Shown here: positions 41,229-55,500 of the stretch, one piece after another
Layout of the letters: every line of letters starts with the position of its first letter
How positions within the stretch are numbered: position 1 is the stretch's first letter
Assembly (NCBI RefSeq): GCF_037975245.1
Contig: NC_092576.1
Coordinates: 16,650,111-16,714,110 of the forward strand
DNA: 64,000 bases
Direction: 5' to 3'
Source: Apostichopus japonicus
Taxonomy: Eukaryota; Echinodermata; Holothuroidea; Aspidochirotida; Stichopodidae
The notes under the pieces: model-generated
Seen by the model: only the letters and a program-made list of their open reading frames with translations
What the model was told of the DNA's origin: nothing
The model's database searches: none
Position numbers and translations under genes: made by a program

Positions 41229-41248
41229 TATAAAAGAAGCTATATAAA
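41229..41248 (+). promoter_or_regulatory. TATA box(es) of the Cys-loop receptor-like gene
   Basis: TATAAAAG at 41229-41236 and TATATAAA at 41241-41248 precede the start codon at 41334 by about 90-100 bp, leaving room for a start site near 41260-41270. An upstream ATG at 41302 opens a 21-codon frame that overlaps the main start in another frame and could damp translation. Confidence 0.5.
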
Positions 41249-41333
41249 TCGAAGCATAGCATATCTTCTTTCATTCTTGATTAATATAGTTTTGGGTTTG
41301 GATGAGCTGTGACATCTTCATAATCGGAGCATC

Positions 41334-44055
<2,722 letters not shown>

Positions 44056-44106
44056 GTTTGTTTGTTTTCCTTCTTATGTTAAACCGAGCAACATTTCTCA
44101 TGTCAG

Positions 44107-44178
44107 GATCTCAATCTCTATCTCCATCTCCATCTCCATCTCTATCTCTATCTACATCTCTATCTACATCTTTATCTA

Positions 44179-44237
<59 letters not shown>

Positions 44238-44296
44238 ATATATATATATATATATTTATATATCTATGTATATATTCATATCTATATTTAATATTT

Positions 44297-44376
<80 letters not shown>

Positions 44377-44378
44377 TA
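44107..44378. repeat. Compound microsatellite: (ATCTCT/ATCTAC)n followed by (TA)n with interruptions
   Basis: A hexanucleotide-type CTCCATCT/CTATCT run to about 44180, then TA-rich arrays to 44378 interrupted near 44235 and 44290-44308. Starts about 50 nt after the 45-nt exon 3 of the receptor-like gene. Confidence 0.95.
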
Positions 44379-44380
44379 TA

Positions 44381-44709
44381 CTCTAAATACAAAAGAGTGA
44401 ACTTTGCGGAAATTCACTCCATAGACAGCAGAAATCTTCGTATTTCAAGGCCAAAGTACTTAATATTCACTCTTTACAAAGAAGTAAACAAATGAGCCAA
44501 TCAAATGCTAAGAACGCTAACTCTTTTTTGGAGTGAAGGATCAACGAATCAGTATGCGTTTCTTCGAATTCAGAAATATTTGTATTTACGCCAATATTTT
44601 TACTCGTTTGCCTTCGCTCGTTCTTGTCGTTTTACATCTCAAAACATGGTAGTTTCGCAGTGGCTTGAAGAAAGCGGATTTGGACGTGATGGTATTCAGT
44701 TGGTTGGAG
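44381..44709 (+). mobile_element. Left end of a second TA-targeted element with a SAM-like first exon
   Basis: A terminus CTCTAAATACAAAAGAG begins at 44381 directly after TA. It is comparable with CTCTCTTAAAATGAGAG of the 5-kb element; both are short imperfect palindromes beginning CTCT and ending AGAG. Subterminal sequence carries repeated ATTCACTC motifs. At 44646 an ATG opens MVVSQWLEESGFGRDGIQLV followed by G, ending GGAG/GTAAGT in phase 1 (exon end 44709). Length, phase, position and the W/F-L-x-x-x-GF-x-x-D/E-x-I pattern parallel the exon at 33612-33681. The other end of this element was not found with certainty; a short TTTAGAGTA at about 50298-50306 is only a weak candidate. Confidence 0.5.
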
Positions 44710-45319
44710 GTAAGTTTATCAAGCAAAGGTTAAAAGAACGTTAAAGTGTATATAGTTTAGAAGGTCGCCATAGCCGCAGGTCGTCGTTGCCTACAGTCGA
44801 TTGGCTAGGCTCTTGAACGTTACGCTTAACAGCGTTCTTTAGCGGAAACATTTAACATTATTCTTGACGCTATACACATAACACATCGGCTAGTTTATTT
44901 GAGGTTAGGCCTAGGCCTAATGTTAGGCCTATGAGTAATGGGCCAGAAGTTAATGCAGCTAAGGTCCAGGAATTGTGTTTTTTCTTCATGAACGTTTTTC
45001 TTTATGAGTTCTTGTTATTTCACGTATAAAGATGTATAATGTCACAAACTGAAACAGCATAATTACCAGATTGTTTTTGGATACATATTTATTCACTGGT
45101 GGGAAATTCGGAATAAGGGGAAATTTCCTGAAAGAAAATTACAAAATAATATAGAAACAATCAAATGCGGTCGACAAACATTTGCAATAATCAATCATAA
45201 CTATCATAAATAACAATAGCAGATAATAGATATGTATATATCACTTTAAACAAAGTTCAATATATCAATTTAACTTCAACATACAGTAGAAAAATAATAT
45301 ACGGCCTTCAGATTAAGCG

Positions 45320-46080
45320 TTCACTGTACAGACAGCAATGGGTAATACTGTTGAAAACAAGTCATAGCCAAGAATACCAATAATAAACAAACTACCAGTT
45401 ACTACAACAAAGTTTAAGCACTTTCACTGCTTAATTCACAAGGGAATGCAAATATGGACAGAAAATACAATGAAATGTTGCACTGTGTTGGAAAATCCGA
45501 ATGACTGATTACAGTTCAGGTATGTTAATGGTCCTACGCAGCAATGAAAGAAACTTACGCCAAAAGATTGCATGACCTTCTTACCCCTTAAAAGGGAATA
45601 TCCTGAGAGAATTACAAATGCCTACTACACGGTGTATGGACATAGCAAATGAAACACCCTTCAAAGCAAACACAAGATTCATCTACTTTAAGATGGGTAC
45701 TATCTGTGACGTTGAGTAACTTCTTCATTCACAGTACAGACAGCAATGAGTACTAATGTACTAAACCAGTCAGGGCCTTAAAGGAATATCAATAATTAAC
45801 AACGTTGCCTTTTACCAGTTAATAATACAACAAAGATGTAACCCCTTTCACTATTTAATTCACAAGGGAATACAAAATTAATATGGACAGAAAATATAAT
45901 TAATCTGTCAACTGTGTTGGAAAATCTGAATGATTGCTTACAACAGGGATGTTAATGGTCCTATGCAGCAGAGAGAGAAACTTATGCCAAAAGATTGATT
46001 GAACTTCTAACCCATAAAAGAGAATATCCTAAGAGCGTTACAAATGCATACACACAGTGTATGGTCCTGTTAGTGCAATA
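45320..46080. repeat. Diverged tandem duplication, two ~400-bp units
   Basis: Unit 1 (about 45335-45690) and unit 2 (about 45735-46080) share in order CAGACAGCAATG, AATTCACAAGGGAATGCAAA, ATGGACAGAAAATACAAT, CTGTGTTGGAAAATCCGAAT, TGTTAATGGTCCTACGCAGC and CCAAAAGATTG. No ORF. Confidence 0.85.
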
Positions 46081-46748
46081 CAAAAAGTAAATACCATTTG
46101 TTGTGTTTGGTTATTACCCTTCCTGCTTTAACTGTTGGATAGTTTTAAAAAGAAACAATTTATAGTTATGTAAAGAAAGTTATTTTTGTCAACTAAAGTG
46201 TACCACAGAATAAGAAACTAAAAAAATATGTCCATTTTATCCATAGCCACACATTTAACTGGGTAATAATGTTTTGAAATAACTTTGCCTTTTCAGGTAG
46301 AGTGTGGGCACCAACGTTGGCCAACTTGTTAAGGAGAAGCCCCTGAAGTGTATCCAACCTTTTCTTTTAGGCCTTGGTCCAGACAGGAGGCCAACCCAAT
46401 TAATTTTCATTTTGATTCAACAAGCTCACCAGTTTGTGACTCAATCACTGTTGTAATTGGCAGGGTTTTTAAGTTTCATTTGTTTTAATCTTCATTTTGC
46501 CCTTCCGTTAACAATATTTTTGAAGAGCTAATATTTAAGGTGCATGGTAAGACCAGATAAAGTAAGTCCACCAATTAGCTCTCTGGATGTTTCTCTGGCA
46601 AATGTGTGAGCATTCATAGATTTCAAATATTAAAGGTATGTAGACAGGTAGCTATTACTTCAGTTGAAATATCATAACCCCCGCACCCCCAACCCCCCAA
46701 AAAATCCTCTATGAAAAAAAAAAAATATATATATATATATGTATATAA

Positions 46749-47600
46749 AGGTTTCGAACCTATGGACATACAATCAGCGTCCATAGCCTAGTGGTTAGGG
46801 TGTCCGCGTACAAGGCCCGTGGTTCGAATCCCGGTGGAGGCTGAAAGTTTTTCACTGTTCTTGATTTTCCAACTCATTACGATTTTCATTTATATATATT
46901 CATTTGCCTTTGTCGTTTACCTCCATTGCATTAACATAAAGTCTGTTCAAAGTATCTGTTTCGAGATCCGGCTTTAGGAATCACAAATGATTTCGAGTTG
47001 GTTAGCATCATGTTTGATCTCTAGAGTAAGGCAAAATATGTCACCAAAAACAGAACTAGTATTGTTCGATACAGGTGACAAACGCCTACAGTGGAATTAC
47101 GACCTTCCTTAACAGTTTCGAACCTCTGGACATACAATCAGCGTCCATAGCCTAGTGGTTATGGTGTCCGCGTACAGAGCGGAAGGCCCGTGTTCGAATC
47201 CCGGTGGAGGCTGAAAGTTTTTTCACTGTTCTTGATTTTCCAACTCATTACGATTTTCATTTATATATATTCATTTGCATTTGTCGTTTACCTCCATTGC
47301 ATTAACATAAAGTCTGTTCAAAGTATCTGTTTCGAGATCCGGCTTTAGGAATCACAAATGATTTCGAGTTGGTTAGCATTATGTTTGATCTCTAGAGTAA
47401 GGCAAAATATGTCACCAAAAACAGAACTAGTATTGTTCGATACAGGTGACAAACGCCTACAGTGGAATTACGACCTTCCTTAACAGTTTCGAACCTCTGG
47501 ACATACAATCAGCGTCCATAGCCTAGTGGTTAGGGTTTCCGCGTACAGAGCGGAAAGCCCGTGGCTCGAATCCCGGTGGAGGCTGAAAGTTTTTTCACTG
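46749..47600 (+). repeat. Tandem array of tRNA-like units (three heads, period ~364-371 bp)
   Basis: Heads at 46777-46841, 47141-47211 and 47512-47583. Each starts GCGTCCATAGCCTAGTGGTT (A-box) and carries a B-box such as GGTTCGAATCC, followed by CGGTGGAGGCTG. In units 2 and 3 a perfect anticodon stem TCCGC/GCGGA encloses the loop GTACAGA (anticodon position ACA). The acceptor arm GCGTCCA/TGGAGGC pairs at six of seven; the T stem is poor. The first head lacks one anticodon-stem strand, the second lost a base before the B-box, and the third has GCTCGAATCC. The spacer of ~290 bp is nearly identical between units. These are tRNA-derived repeats, not likely functional tRNAs. Confidence 0.8.
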
Positions 47601-47635
47601 TTCTTGATTTTCCAACTCATTACGATTTTCATTTA

Positions 47636-47636
47636 T

Positions 47637-47729
<93 letters not shown>

Positions 47730-47748
47730 CATGTACATATATATATAT
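47636..47748. repeat. (TA)n microsatellite with GTA/ACA interruptions
   Basis: Begins after the third tRNA-like unit, where the other two units have only a short TATATATAT; the array has expanded at that site. Confidence 0.95.
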
Positions 47749-47749
47749 A

Positions 47750-48020
47750 AATCCCAATTAAAGGGGTTTGGACATTTTGCTATCAAATGTTGATATATAT
47801 ATAAATCCCAATTAAAGGGGTTTGGACATTTTGCTATCAAATGTTGTCAGCGTAAAATTAAAGTTTATATTACTTGAAAAGTGCAGCTGCTACTTTGACT
47901 TTACAGAGACCATCTTACATACACTTCTATATGAATGGGAACTTTGACCTGTCGGTTTACCTTTACATTCCCATTTTTTTTCTATATTCTATTAGCATTT
48001 TTGATAGTTTTAAGAAGCAA
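47750..48020. repeat. Local duplication and dispersed repeat (copy 1)
   Basis: A ~52-bp direct duplication (ATATAAATCCCAATTAAAGG, then GGACATTTTGCTATCAAATG) at about 47746 and 47798. The following ~200 bp (TAAAATTAAAG .. GAAAAGTGCAGCTGCTACTT .. TTTTGATAGTTTTAAGAAG) recurs in the same orientation at 49205-49400. Confidence 0.8.
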
Positions 48021-48389
48021 ATGAAGGTATGTTTTATTCATTACGTACTGTTATGTTAGTAATTAAAAGGTTTAATTAAACCGTTAATGGATGATGCATT
48101 CTTTGTAAAGGATTTATTCCAAAGCAAATTTAGACCACTTGGCTCACTTTCTGTTTTGATATATTTTTCATTCATCATTATTACATTATTACTTTACATG
48201 GTCCCAATGCATCTGCTTGAAAAATGGACACGCTTAGACTGTTTTCAGACGCTACCATTATTTGTTTACAAGAGATTTAGTACCACACTGTTTGTACAAC
48301 AAATGTTATGAGGGTCCTTGTTACTATATTTTTAAAATATGATCCCTGCCTTTGTTGCTCCTTTATTAATGGTTAAATATTTCATTCAA

Positions 48390-48840
48390 AAAGTGCAGTA
48401 GTTTTATGCTGGCATTATGTCACTTAAAAATTAGTTGACAAGGCAGTACTTTTATGCTGACATTATGTCTAGACACTCGTTTTACTTGATTTCAGACATT
48501 CATGGCATATACACGCAGAATTTAATGGTTTACTTGAATATCAGTTGCCAAGTGCAGTATTTTTATGCTGACATTATGTCTAGACACTCGTTTTACTTGA
48601 TTTCAGACATTCATGGCGTATACACGCAGAATTTAATGGTTTACTTGAATATCAGTTGCCAAGTTCAGTATTTTTATGCTAGCAGTATGTTTATCTTGAG
48701 TCGTTTATCTTGATTTCGACATTCACGGCATATTCACGCAATATTTAATGCTTCACTTAAATCAGTTGACTAGTGCCGTATTTTTATGCTGGCATTATGT
48801 CTAGACACTTGTCTAGACATACTCGTTTTTCTTGATTTCC
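48390..48840. repeat. 111-bp tandem repeat, about four units
   Basis: Unit anchor CAGTATTTTTATGCTGACAT near 48444, 48555, 48666 and 48776 (spacing 111, 111, 110). Units 1 and 2 are almost identical; the later ones are diverged. Because 111 is a multiple of three, one frame stays open (48435-48713) and repeats itself; this is not evidence of a gene. Confidence 0.9.
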
Positions 48841-48970
48841 GACAATCCACAGTATATATTTAGCCGATAACATTATCAAAACACAATTTTGCGTTCGCAA
48901 TTTGACAGTAGTCATTTTTTTATTGTATATTAATTATAGGTTTCATCATTAAATGTGTTTGAATACATTG

Positions 48971-49200
48971 CACTCTAAAAATAAAAGAGTGAACTTTTCA
49001 CTCTCTTCACGGAGAAATTTTGCCGTAGACTAGTTACAATATATGCAGGCCTGGACGGCGTACATTGCACACTGTTATACGGTATACAACCAAAATTTAA
49101 CTCCAAAGGAGCGGAAATTCACTCCATTAGACAACAAAAATCTTCGTATTGCAAAGCCAAAGTACTTAATATTCACTCTTTACAAAGGAGTGAACAAATG
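48971..49200 (+). repeat. Second copy of the 44.4-kb element's terminal region
   Basis: CACTCTAAAAATAAAAGAGTGAAC followed by GCGGAAATTCACTCCATTAG and AAGTACTTAATATTCACTCT matches 44381-44495 in the same orientation but has about 100 bp more in the middle. No SAM-like exon follows it. Probably a solo end or a miniature relative. Confidence 0.65.
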
Positions 49201-49204
49201 ACCT

Positions 49205-49400
49205 TTTGCTATCAAAGTTTGTCAGCTTAAAATTAAAGTGGAAATTACTTGAAAAGTGCAGCTGCTATTTTGACTTTTCAGAGACCGTCTTACTCAGAAT
49301 TACATACACTTCTATATAATGGGAACTTCGACCTGTCTGTTTACCTTTAACTTCCACTTTTTTATATTTTTTATTAACATTTTTGATAGTTTTAAGAAGT
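49205..49400. repeat. Dispersed repeat (copy 2 of the 47.8-kb sequence)
   Basis: Shares CTTAAAATTAAAG, GAAAAGTGCAGCTGCTATTT, ACATACACTTCTATAT and TTTTGATAGTTTTAAGAAG with 47820-48020. Together with the intervening sequence this suggests a ~1.4-kb duplication or two insertions of one repeat. Confidence 0.75.
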
Positions 49401-49475
49401 GTGTGTGTATGTATTATCTATACATCGATATATCGATATAGATATAAATAAAGATACAGATAAGAAACTTTATAT

Positions 49476-49477
<2 letters not shown>

Positions 49478-49524
<47 letters not shown>

Positions 49525-49525
49525 C

Positions 49526-49564
<39 letters not shown>

Positions 49565-49595
49565 TATATACATATATACATATATATATATACAC
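49478..49595. repeat. (TA)n/(CATA)n microsatellite
   Basis: AT array with several ACATATACAT interruptions. Confidence 0.93.
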
Positions 49596-49632
49596 ATTGG
49601 TATTTTTGTTTACTTCAACGCATGATAGCTGG

Positions 49633-49685
49633 GACTTAGGTTTACCTCGGGGATAGGTTTACCTGACACCAGGTAAACCTAAGTC
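49633..49685. repeat. Perfect 15-bp inverted repeat (hairpin)
   Basis: GACTTAGGTTTACCT (49633-49647) and its exact inverse AGGTAAACCTAAGTC (49671-49685), separated by 23 bp that contain a further AGGTTTACCT. Strong stem-loop potential on either strand. Confidence 0.9.
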
Positions 49686-49699
49686 TAGGGCCTTCTTGT

Positions 49700-52600
49700 T
49701 CAATCAATTTCACTTCCTTTGAGGAATGAATATTTCGAGTTAAGAGAAAACCTCATAAACTTTTCAATTCCGAAGTTACAAAAAAAAAATCGTTCATTTA
49801 AAGGGTAAAATTTCCCCTCAAAAGTGGAGGTAATTCCGAAGGGTATATAACAGAATTACGAACATGGTATATATGTTGATCCCAACTTTACACCTCGATT
49901 TTGACCAAATGCGGATATATATAGTTCCGAAACTTAAAGGTTCCTCTAATTACACTGAAATCTTCGTGTTTGTACTTTTTCTTCCATTAATTTGGGATAT
50001 TTAAGAAAATAAGTGTTTCTATTTTAACTGGCAAATTTACACGTAACGAAACAACGCCCCCACATATAAGCAGTTCTTTCTGTGTTCGGTGGTAGGGCAG
50101 TCGATCGGATCGTATCGTTGCTATCCCAATAGCCTACATTCAACGTTACTTTATGTGGGCCTAGCCATGTAGTCTACAAAGGAAAGTGCCGCAGGTTACC
50201 GTAAACGTTGCCCATTTGAAGTTGGCTTTTGGAACTTTGGTGGAGTATATGCATTGTAAGTAACTTCCTTAAAAGTGTTCCGGATATATTAATAACATTT
50301 AGAGTAAATACCTTCATGCTGAGCACAAATAAAGTAAGACCATGGTTAGAGTTAGAGTAGACTAGCCTAGGCCTAACGTTAGCCCTAAATTGGACCTATC
50401 AGTATTACTGACTATGGTAAATCACAGCTGCCTGCTACTGCCTTTGCTGATACTCGGAATATAAAATGTGATAAATAAATTAAAGTATATACTTGTAACA
50501 GACTGGTCAACCTACACATTTTGCAGCCTGGTGATCTTCCAGATCTTTTAAAGTAAAGGCTTAATAATTGACGCACCTCCAAATATTACTAGGCCTACAA
50601 GGCTAGTACTACTATTACTATACTAGCCTACTACTACTGTAGCTAGTACTAGCAACTATACAGCAGGCAACCATAACTTTTTGCAGCCAAGCAGAGTTAA
50701 ATATTTCATGAGTTTGAATCCATTTCAGGTACTGTATATGCTGATCAAATTGTGTTTGTGCATGTTTTGGGGCATTTGGACATCTTACTCCCTAAAAATA
50801 ACCAAAATTACCTCAATATAATACCACTAATATCTGGGACCTGACCTTTCTGAGGTTAGAGGCTCAGAGCATAGCAAACAGCATCCAAAGATAATGGATG
50901 TTTACTTAGGCCTTCACTACAGTAAGCTTATCGACAGATGTGTCAATTTAGGGGTATGAAAGAACTTGCATTCGTGCGATGCAATTTTGAACCATTTCAC
51001 GAAATATAAATCTTTGGGTATGTCTCAATCTCTCTGCCATAAAATAAGGCAGTCAGAAAGTCACAACTCCAAAAAACAGATACTCAAGCAAACGGAACAC
51101 TACAGTAAAAGAAAGGGCCTGATAGATTCCATAAATGAGTTACAAAAGTAAAAAAGGTGAAAACTTTTGCCGTCTCAGTACAATATTCATCCCCACAATA
51201 TTCTCTATATATGTGTTAGTGTGCATCACTTAGCCCTGTGCGTACAGTAGTAGTGGTGTGACATTGGTTCTGATTCAGAGAACTAAGTCACACAGGGCCT
51301 CAGTGTAGCAGTGTACAACAATTTTTTGTAACATGAGTTTTTTCCCCCTGCACCTATGGGATGAATCATGGCTGAAGGTAAACAATTGAGTATTCATTTT
51401 AGAATAACAACGCAATCATGGCTAAGTAATTTAGGCATTTTGATATTAACGTTATGATGTGGGTAGTGTTAATAGTGCTGAAGTAATAGCTTGATCAAAA
51501 GTATTCCTCAAAGTCCCGCAATGCCTTTACAGGGTGACCTACTGTACAGTCACTTGAGCACTTAGGAGTTTTTGCAAAAAGAGCAAATTCCTTGTCCAAA
51601 ATTGCTAGGTTTGATCCAGTTTTAAGGAGTCCCATAACAAAAAAACACAGTCTGTGATATATCAATGGAAAAGTGTAAAGATTCAATGTAACATATTTGA
51701 AAGGATTAGAGTATGTTGAAAAACCACTAGATATGCATTTTAAGGAAATAAAAAGTACCTCATTGAACCTTGCATTGTGTTCACACTAATGAGTGATGAA
51801 ATTGTTATCAGTGTCTTCATCATTAAAAGCTAATAATTAGGTTGATCAATGGTCTCACATATTAGTGCAATCACAGAGGTTAAATTTCAATCAGGTTATA
51901 ATGCCAAGGGAATCCAGACCTACTTCATAAAAAAAAAACAAATTCATGGCTCCTATAAAAATCATTCATGATAAAAACCAGCATACATACAGTATGTGCA
52001 ACTAAAGTAGTTTCATATTGGGTATCATGTCCAAATAAAAGCTCTTGATTGTATTCAGTTTTCATACTTTTAAAAATGACCATCGGTGTGCAGTAATTTG
52101 GTGTTAGTAATTTAGTAAGTAACATGAAAATGCACAAGACTAATGTTCAACAGGCACAAGATAGTTCTCATGTCCATAGCACAAACCAGGGAGTTGTTCC
52201 ATTACAACTCCCTGCACGAACATGCTATTATGATCAGAGTTGTTATGGAACAAATAAAACTCCCTTGTATGATGTTAGCACTGTACAGTGTGACAAAACA
52301 CTTAAATGCATACATGTGGTAACATGTTGCTATGATCCGATACTAGCTGGTTGGGTGCATAAATAGATCACCATTATGCAAACTGCACTGCACACGGTTT
52401 CCATTATGTAATAAGTTTCATTTTATGAATTTGTCAATCTGACATGTATGCTCCTGTATGTGTAGGCTGCATGTACAACTTATTGTATCTTAATAATATA
52501 CAGCAAGAAACTATTGAGAACTGTGATAAACAACATTTTCAAAGTGACAGTTGGGGATCTAAATAGACCACTGAAAGCCTTCCCAGCCCCCCCAGTGAAA

Positions 52601-53800
52601 AAATGTGGAGGGGCGGAAGTATCATTCCGCCCCCCCCCCCCGCTTCGCAAGTCAAAAAACCCCTTTTTCATTTCCAAATGAGAAAAAAATCTCATTTGGA
52701 GCACCAAATTGCATCTAAGGCCTGGTGAAAATACAAAATTAAGTTTACAAAATGGAGTGGGTGTTGAAGTGTTCTATACTGCACCAAATTGCATCTGAGG
52801 CTACCTGGAAATGCAAAAAAATCCAAAGGGGAGGGGGACACCCCCCTTATACCCCTCCCCCAGGCCGGCCATCAGTCTTCAGCCCCCCCCCCCACTCAAA
52901 AGTACCTTCCTACGCCACTGAACATGATACTAAACATTATCTATCTCTGCAAGCTAGTGTACCCTGCTTTGAGATGTATGGTTTAAATAAGGTTTTCACA
53001 AGTTTGCCCTGTTGACCCAACCACTGGCCTAGACATACCAATAAATAGATCTATCCATGCTTCAAATTGAGTTTTCACAATTTGACCATTTTTACCTAAC
53101 TTTCCTTTGACCTTCACCAAAACCAATAGGCTTCTTGTACTTGTGATGCATCTATACATACATACTGTACCAACCATGAGATCTGTCCAATAAAGCTTAC
53201 TGTCATGAGAAACTGTGTTTACAAGCTAGGATCACAAACACAGTACTCCTACCAATGCACACGCACACATATGCCTTAGTGAGTGGAAAGTTTCAACATC
53301 ATTGAAACCAAACATTAAAAATGAACTCAGTCATAATGCCAAAGTCTGTGTACACGAGTAGTCCTGAGCTTAAACCCCAAATGATACGTTGAGGGACTAA
53401 ATGTACCGGTATACATAGTCTAGGGTGCATGCAATTTTTAAGTAAATGAACTGCATGCGGGATGAGGCATTGAACCATGCATGAATACTCAGTCAATCTC
53501 TTGAAGTGATTGCATGCTAAATTCCTGGGTACAACTTACATACCAAATAATAGATCAATATTCAAACTTAGTAGTGTGGCATTTTTCTCAATTGTTGCAT
53601 ATGCGGTTTCCATGAAAAAAGTGATAGCTAACTTAACTAAACTGACATGAATATTGGACAACATGTACACTAAGTGTTGACATCAAATAGGGAACTGCAC
53701 TGTCAAGACTTCCACCTGCAATTTATGAAACAATTATCTGGACTTATTTATGTTCATTCTCTTGTCAGAAAAGATGGCTTAAATTTGGCACAATTTGAGG
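49700..53800. other. Stretch without a supported gene
   Basis: 49700-49950 repeats TTCCGAA several times. 50900-51150 has a short open frame (50966-51151) that is not convincing. 52550-52920 holds long C/G tracts (C12 near 52629-52640 and near 52885-52896), and the reverse complement of the part ending CCTACGCCACTG at 52919 looks like the CAGTGGCGTAGG terminus of a hAT-type element whose other end I could not find. Confidence 0.4.
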
Positions 53801-53824
53801 AATGCATGAATGCAGAATGAGAAC

Positions 53825-54739
53825 ACCACAGCAGATATGCTCCACTTTATTGCAAGAAGTACAGGGCTGCAATTTCAAGGTCGACACAGGATATCAAAAT
53901 ACTGTAACTTTGAGCTGCTGGTTCATGCTGACCATGGGATGCAGCGAGAAATGGCTTATATGGAAATAAGGAGCTCCCACAAGCATATATTGCAAACATC
54001 CCCAGTTGTCTTTAATATTCAGTAAGTATTGACTGTGAGATATATTTTAAATCCCTATGACCTGAAGTTAGTTTTCTAAAGTCTTCCTTTTAATATCCTC
54101 TAAGTCTGATCAACACACACTATACATAATATAAATTTACTGTACTAAGTTTCAACACGAACAAAGATGATGAAAATTTGCTGTTTATTTTCAAAAACTG
54201 TAAACGATCTAAGGCAACGTCTAACAAAGTAATGTAAGAAAGACTTTCCACTTCCCACCAAGTCCACTGCCAAACCTTTTGTTTTACTTTGCTACTTCCA
54301 CCATCATAGAATGTTATCAGAATTGAAATGACTTTATGTGTAGTCTTTGAAAACCAAATGTACTGTAAATCTGCCATCTGGCAGGCTGGAATGAATTGTA
54401 GGTAGGATTGCGAAGCAAAGACTTGAGGTGTTAACAGACCATCACATTTTAACCTTGATTATGATGTGTTTATTTGTACCTTTTGCAACAATGTCAATAT
54501 CAAAATGTGAGGCTTTAAAAAAATATTTACATGGAATGTACTTCAGTGAAACTTTGACATATGATTGAAATGTTGTTTTGGTTTGTTGTAGGTTAACAAG
54601 AGCTGGTGGAATTTCTCCACAAGAGAAGGAAGTACTGTCATCAATAAAATCTGCAGACAGAAGAATATTTTTACTGAAGATCAAAATTTTCAATGAAAGG
54701 AAAGGCTTTCGATTAAAATTGGACAAACAACTTCTGTAG
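53825..54739 (+). CDS. Last two exons of an unrecognised gene
   Basis: Exon A ends at 54021 (ATTCA/GTAAGT, phase 2); exon B is 54592-54739 (acceptor GTTTGTTGTAG) and ends in TAG. The split CAG codon is restored across the junction and the frame stays open. Exon A encodes FIARSTGLQFQGRHRISKYC, then REMAYMEIRSSHKHIL and SPVVFNI. Exon B encodes LTRAGGISPQEKEVLSSIKS, then RRIFLLKIKIFNERKGF. Composition and splice phase support real coding. The 5' limit is uncertain: a stop at 53807-53809 closes the frame, so either ATG 53810 starts it or an acceptor lies within the next ~80 nt. An AATAAA at 55035-55040 is a possible poly(A) signal. The 160-residue minus-strand ORF 54442-54924 overlaps exon B and is treated as its shadow. 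Family not recognised. Confidence 0.5.
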
Positions 54740-54869
54740 ATACAATGAGGACTAGATTTAAATGTCATTGATTGGAGCCAGGTACGGTGCATTCTATGAG
54801 TTTGAATTTTTCTTTTTAGTTTCTGGACAGGTATATGACATGTAGCATACAAATTAAAATTTGTTAATG

Positions 54870-55500
54870 AATTTTCTTCCTTCACAGCATCATAAAATTC
54901 ATTATGAATAATCCATTTATACAAATTCTTATGTTGCTGTATTTGAAAATAATTTTCGTTAGTAAAACAAAGATTTTAATCATATTCATTGCATTAACTA
55001 TTATTCATGTAACTCCCTTACTTCACTGTATCAAATAAAACATTGTTTCACCAATCCATTATTCCAGTTGTTATACTGCTGGGAGGGGAGACACCAAGGT
55101 CTTTTAATACTTCAGTTACCCAATTAATGCTAACTAGATGCTCAATAATGCTTCCCTCAATGGGGATGTTGGGTCTAGCAAACCTTAAGTCTAGTGGACC
55201 CTCAATGTAATGGGCATCCCCCCCCCCCATGTTGGTACTGCATGTGGTATACTTTTGTTAGTGAAACTAAGAGTTTCATCCTAGTCATTACATTGAGGGA
55301 TGCTCTTTATTAAACTCCCTTACTTCACTGCAGCGTATTGGTAATCAACTATTCTAGTTGTAATGTTGCTAGTACTGTATTTGAGAATCCTTTTGTTAGT
55401 GAAACGAAGAGTTTAATGCTATCCATTACATTTAGGAGTACTCTCTAAGTGTCTACCTTCACAACATCATATAATAAATTATTAACAATCCATTATCTCT
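54870..55500. repeat. Degenerate tandem repeat, ~290-bp units
   Basis: Recurring order of CTTCACAGCATCATA/CTTCACAACATCATA, then CAATCCATTAT, then TTTTGTTAGTGAAAC, then TAACTCCCTTACTTCACTG at about 54885, 55020, 55260-55320 and 55450. Units are diverged and incomplete. Confidence 0.55.

Noticed and set aside
46777-47583. Three functional tRNA genes
   Set aside because: T stems pair badly and each head has its own lesion; they sit in a tandem repeat.
48435-48713. 92-residue repetitive ORF
   Set aside because: Product of a 111-bp tandem repeat with period divisible by three.
52560-52920. Complete hAT-type element ending CCTACGCCACTG
   Set aside because: Only one terminus is visible; no matching inverted end or 8-bp duplication was found upstream.
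54442-54924. 160-residue minus-strand ORF
   Set aside because: Overlaps a better-supported plus-strand exon with matching splice phase; composition is AT-driven and no domain is recognisable.
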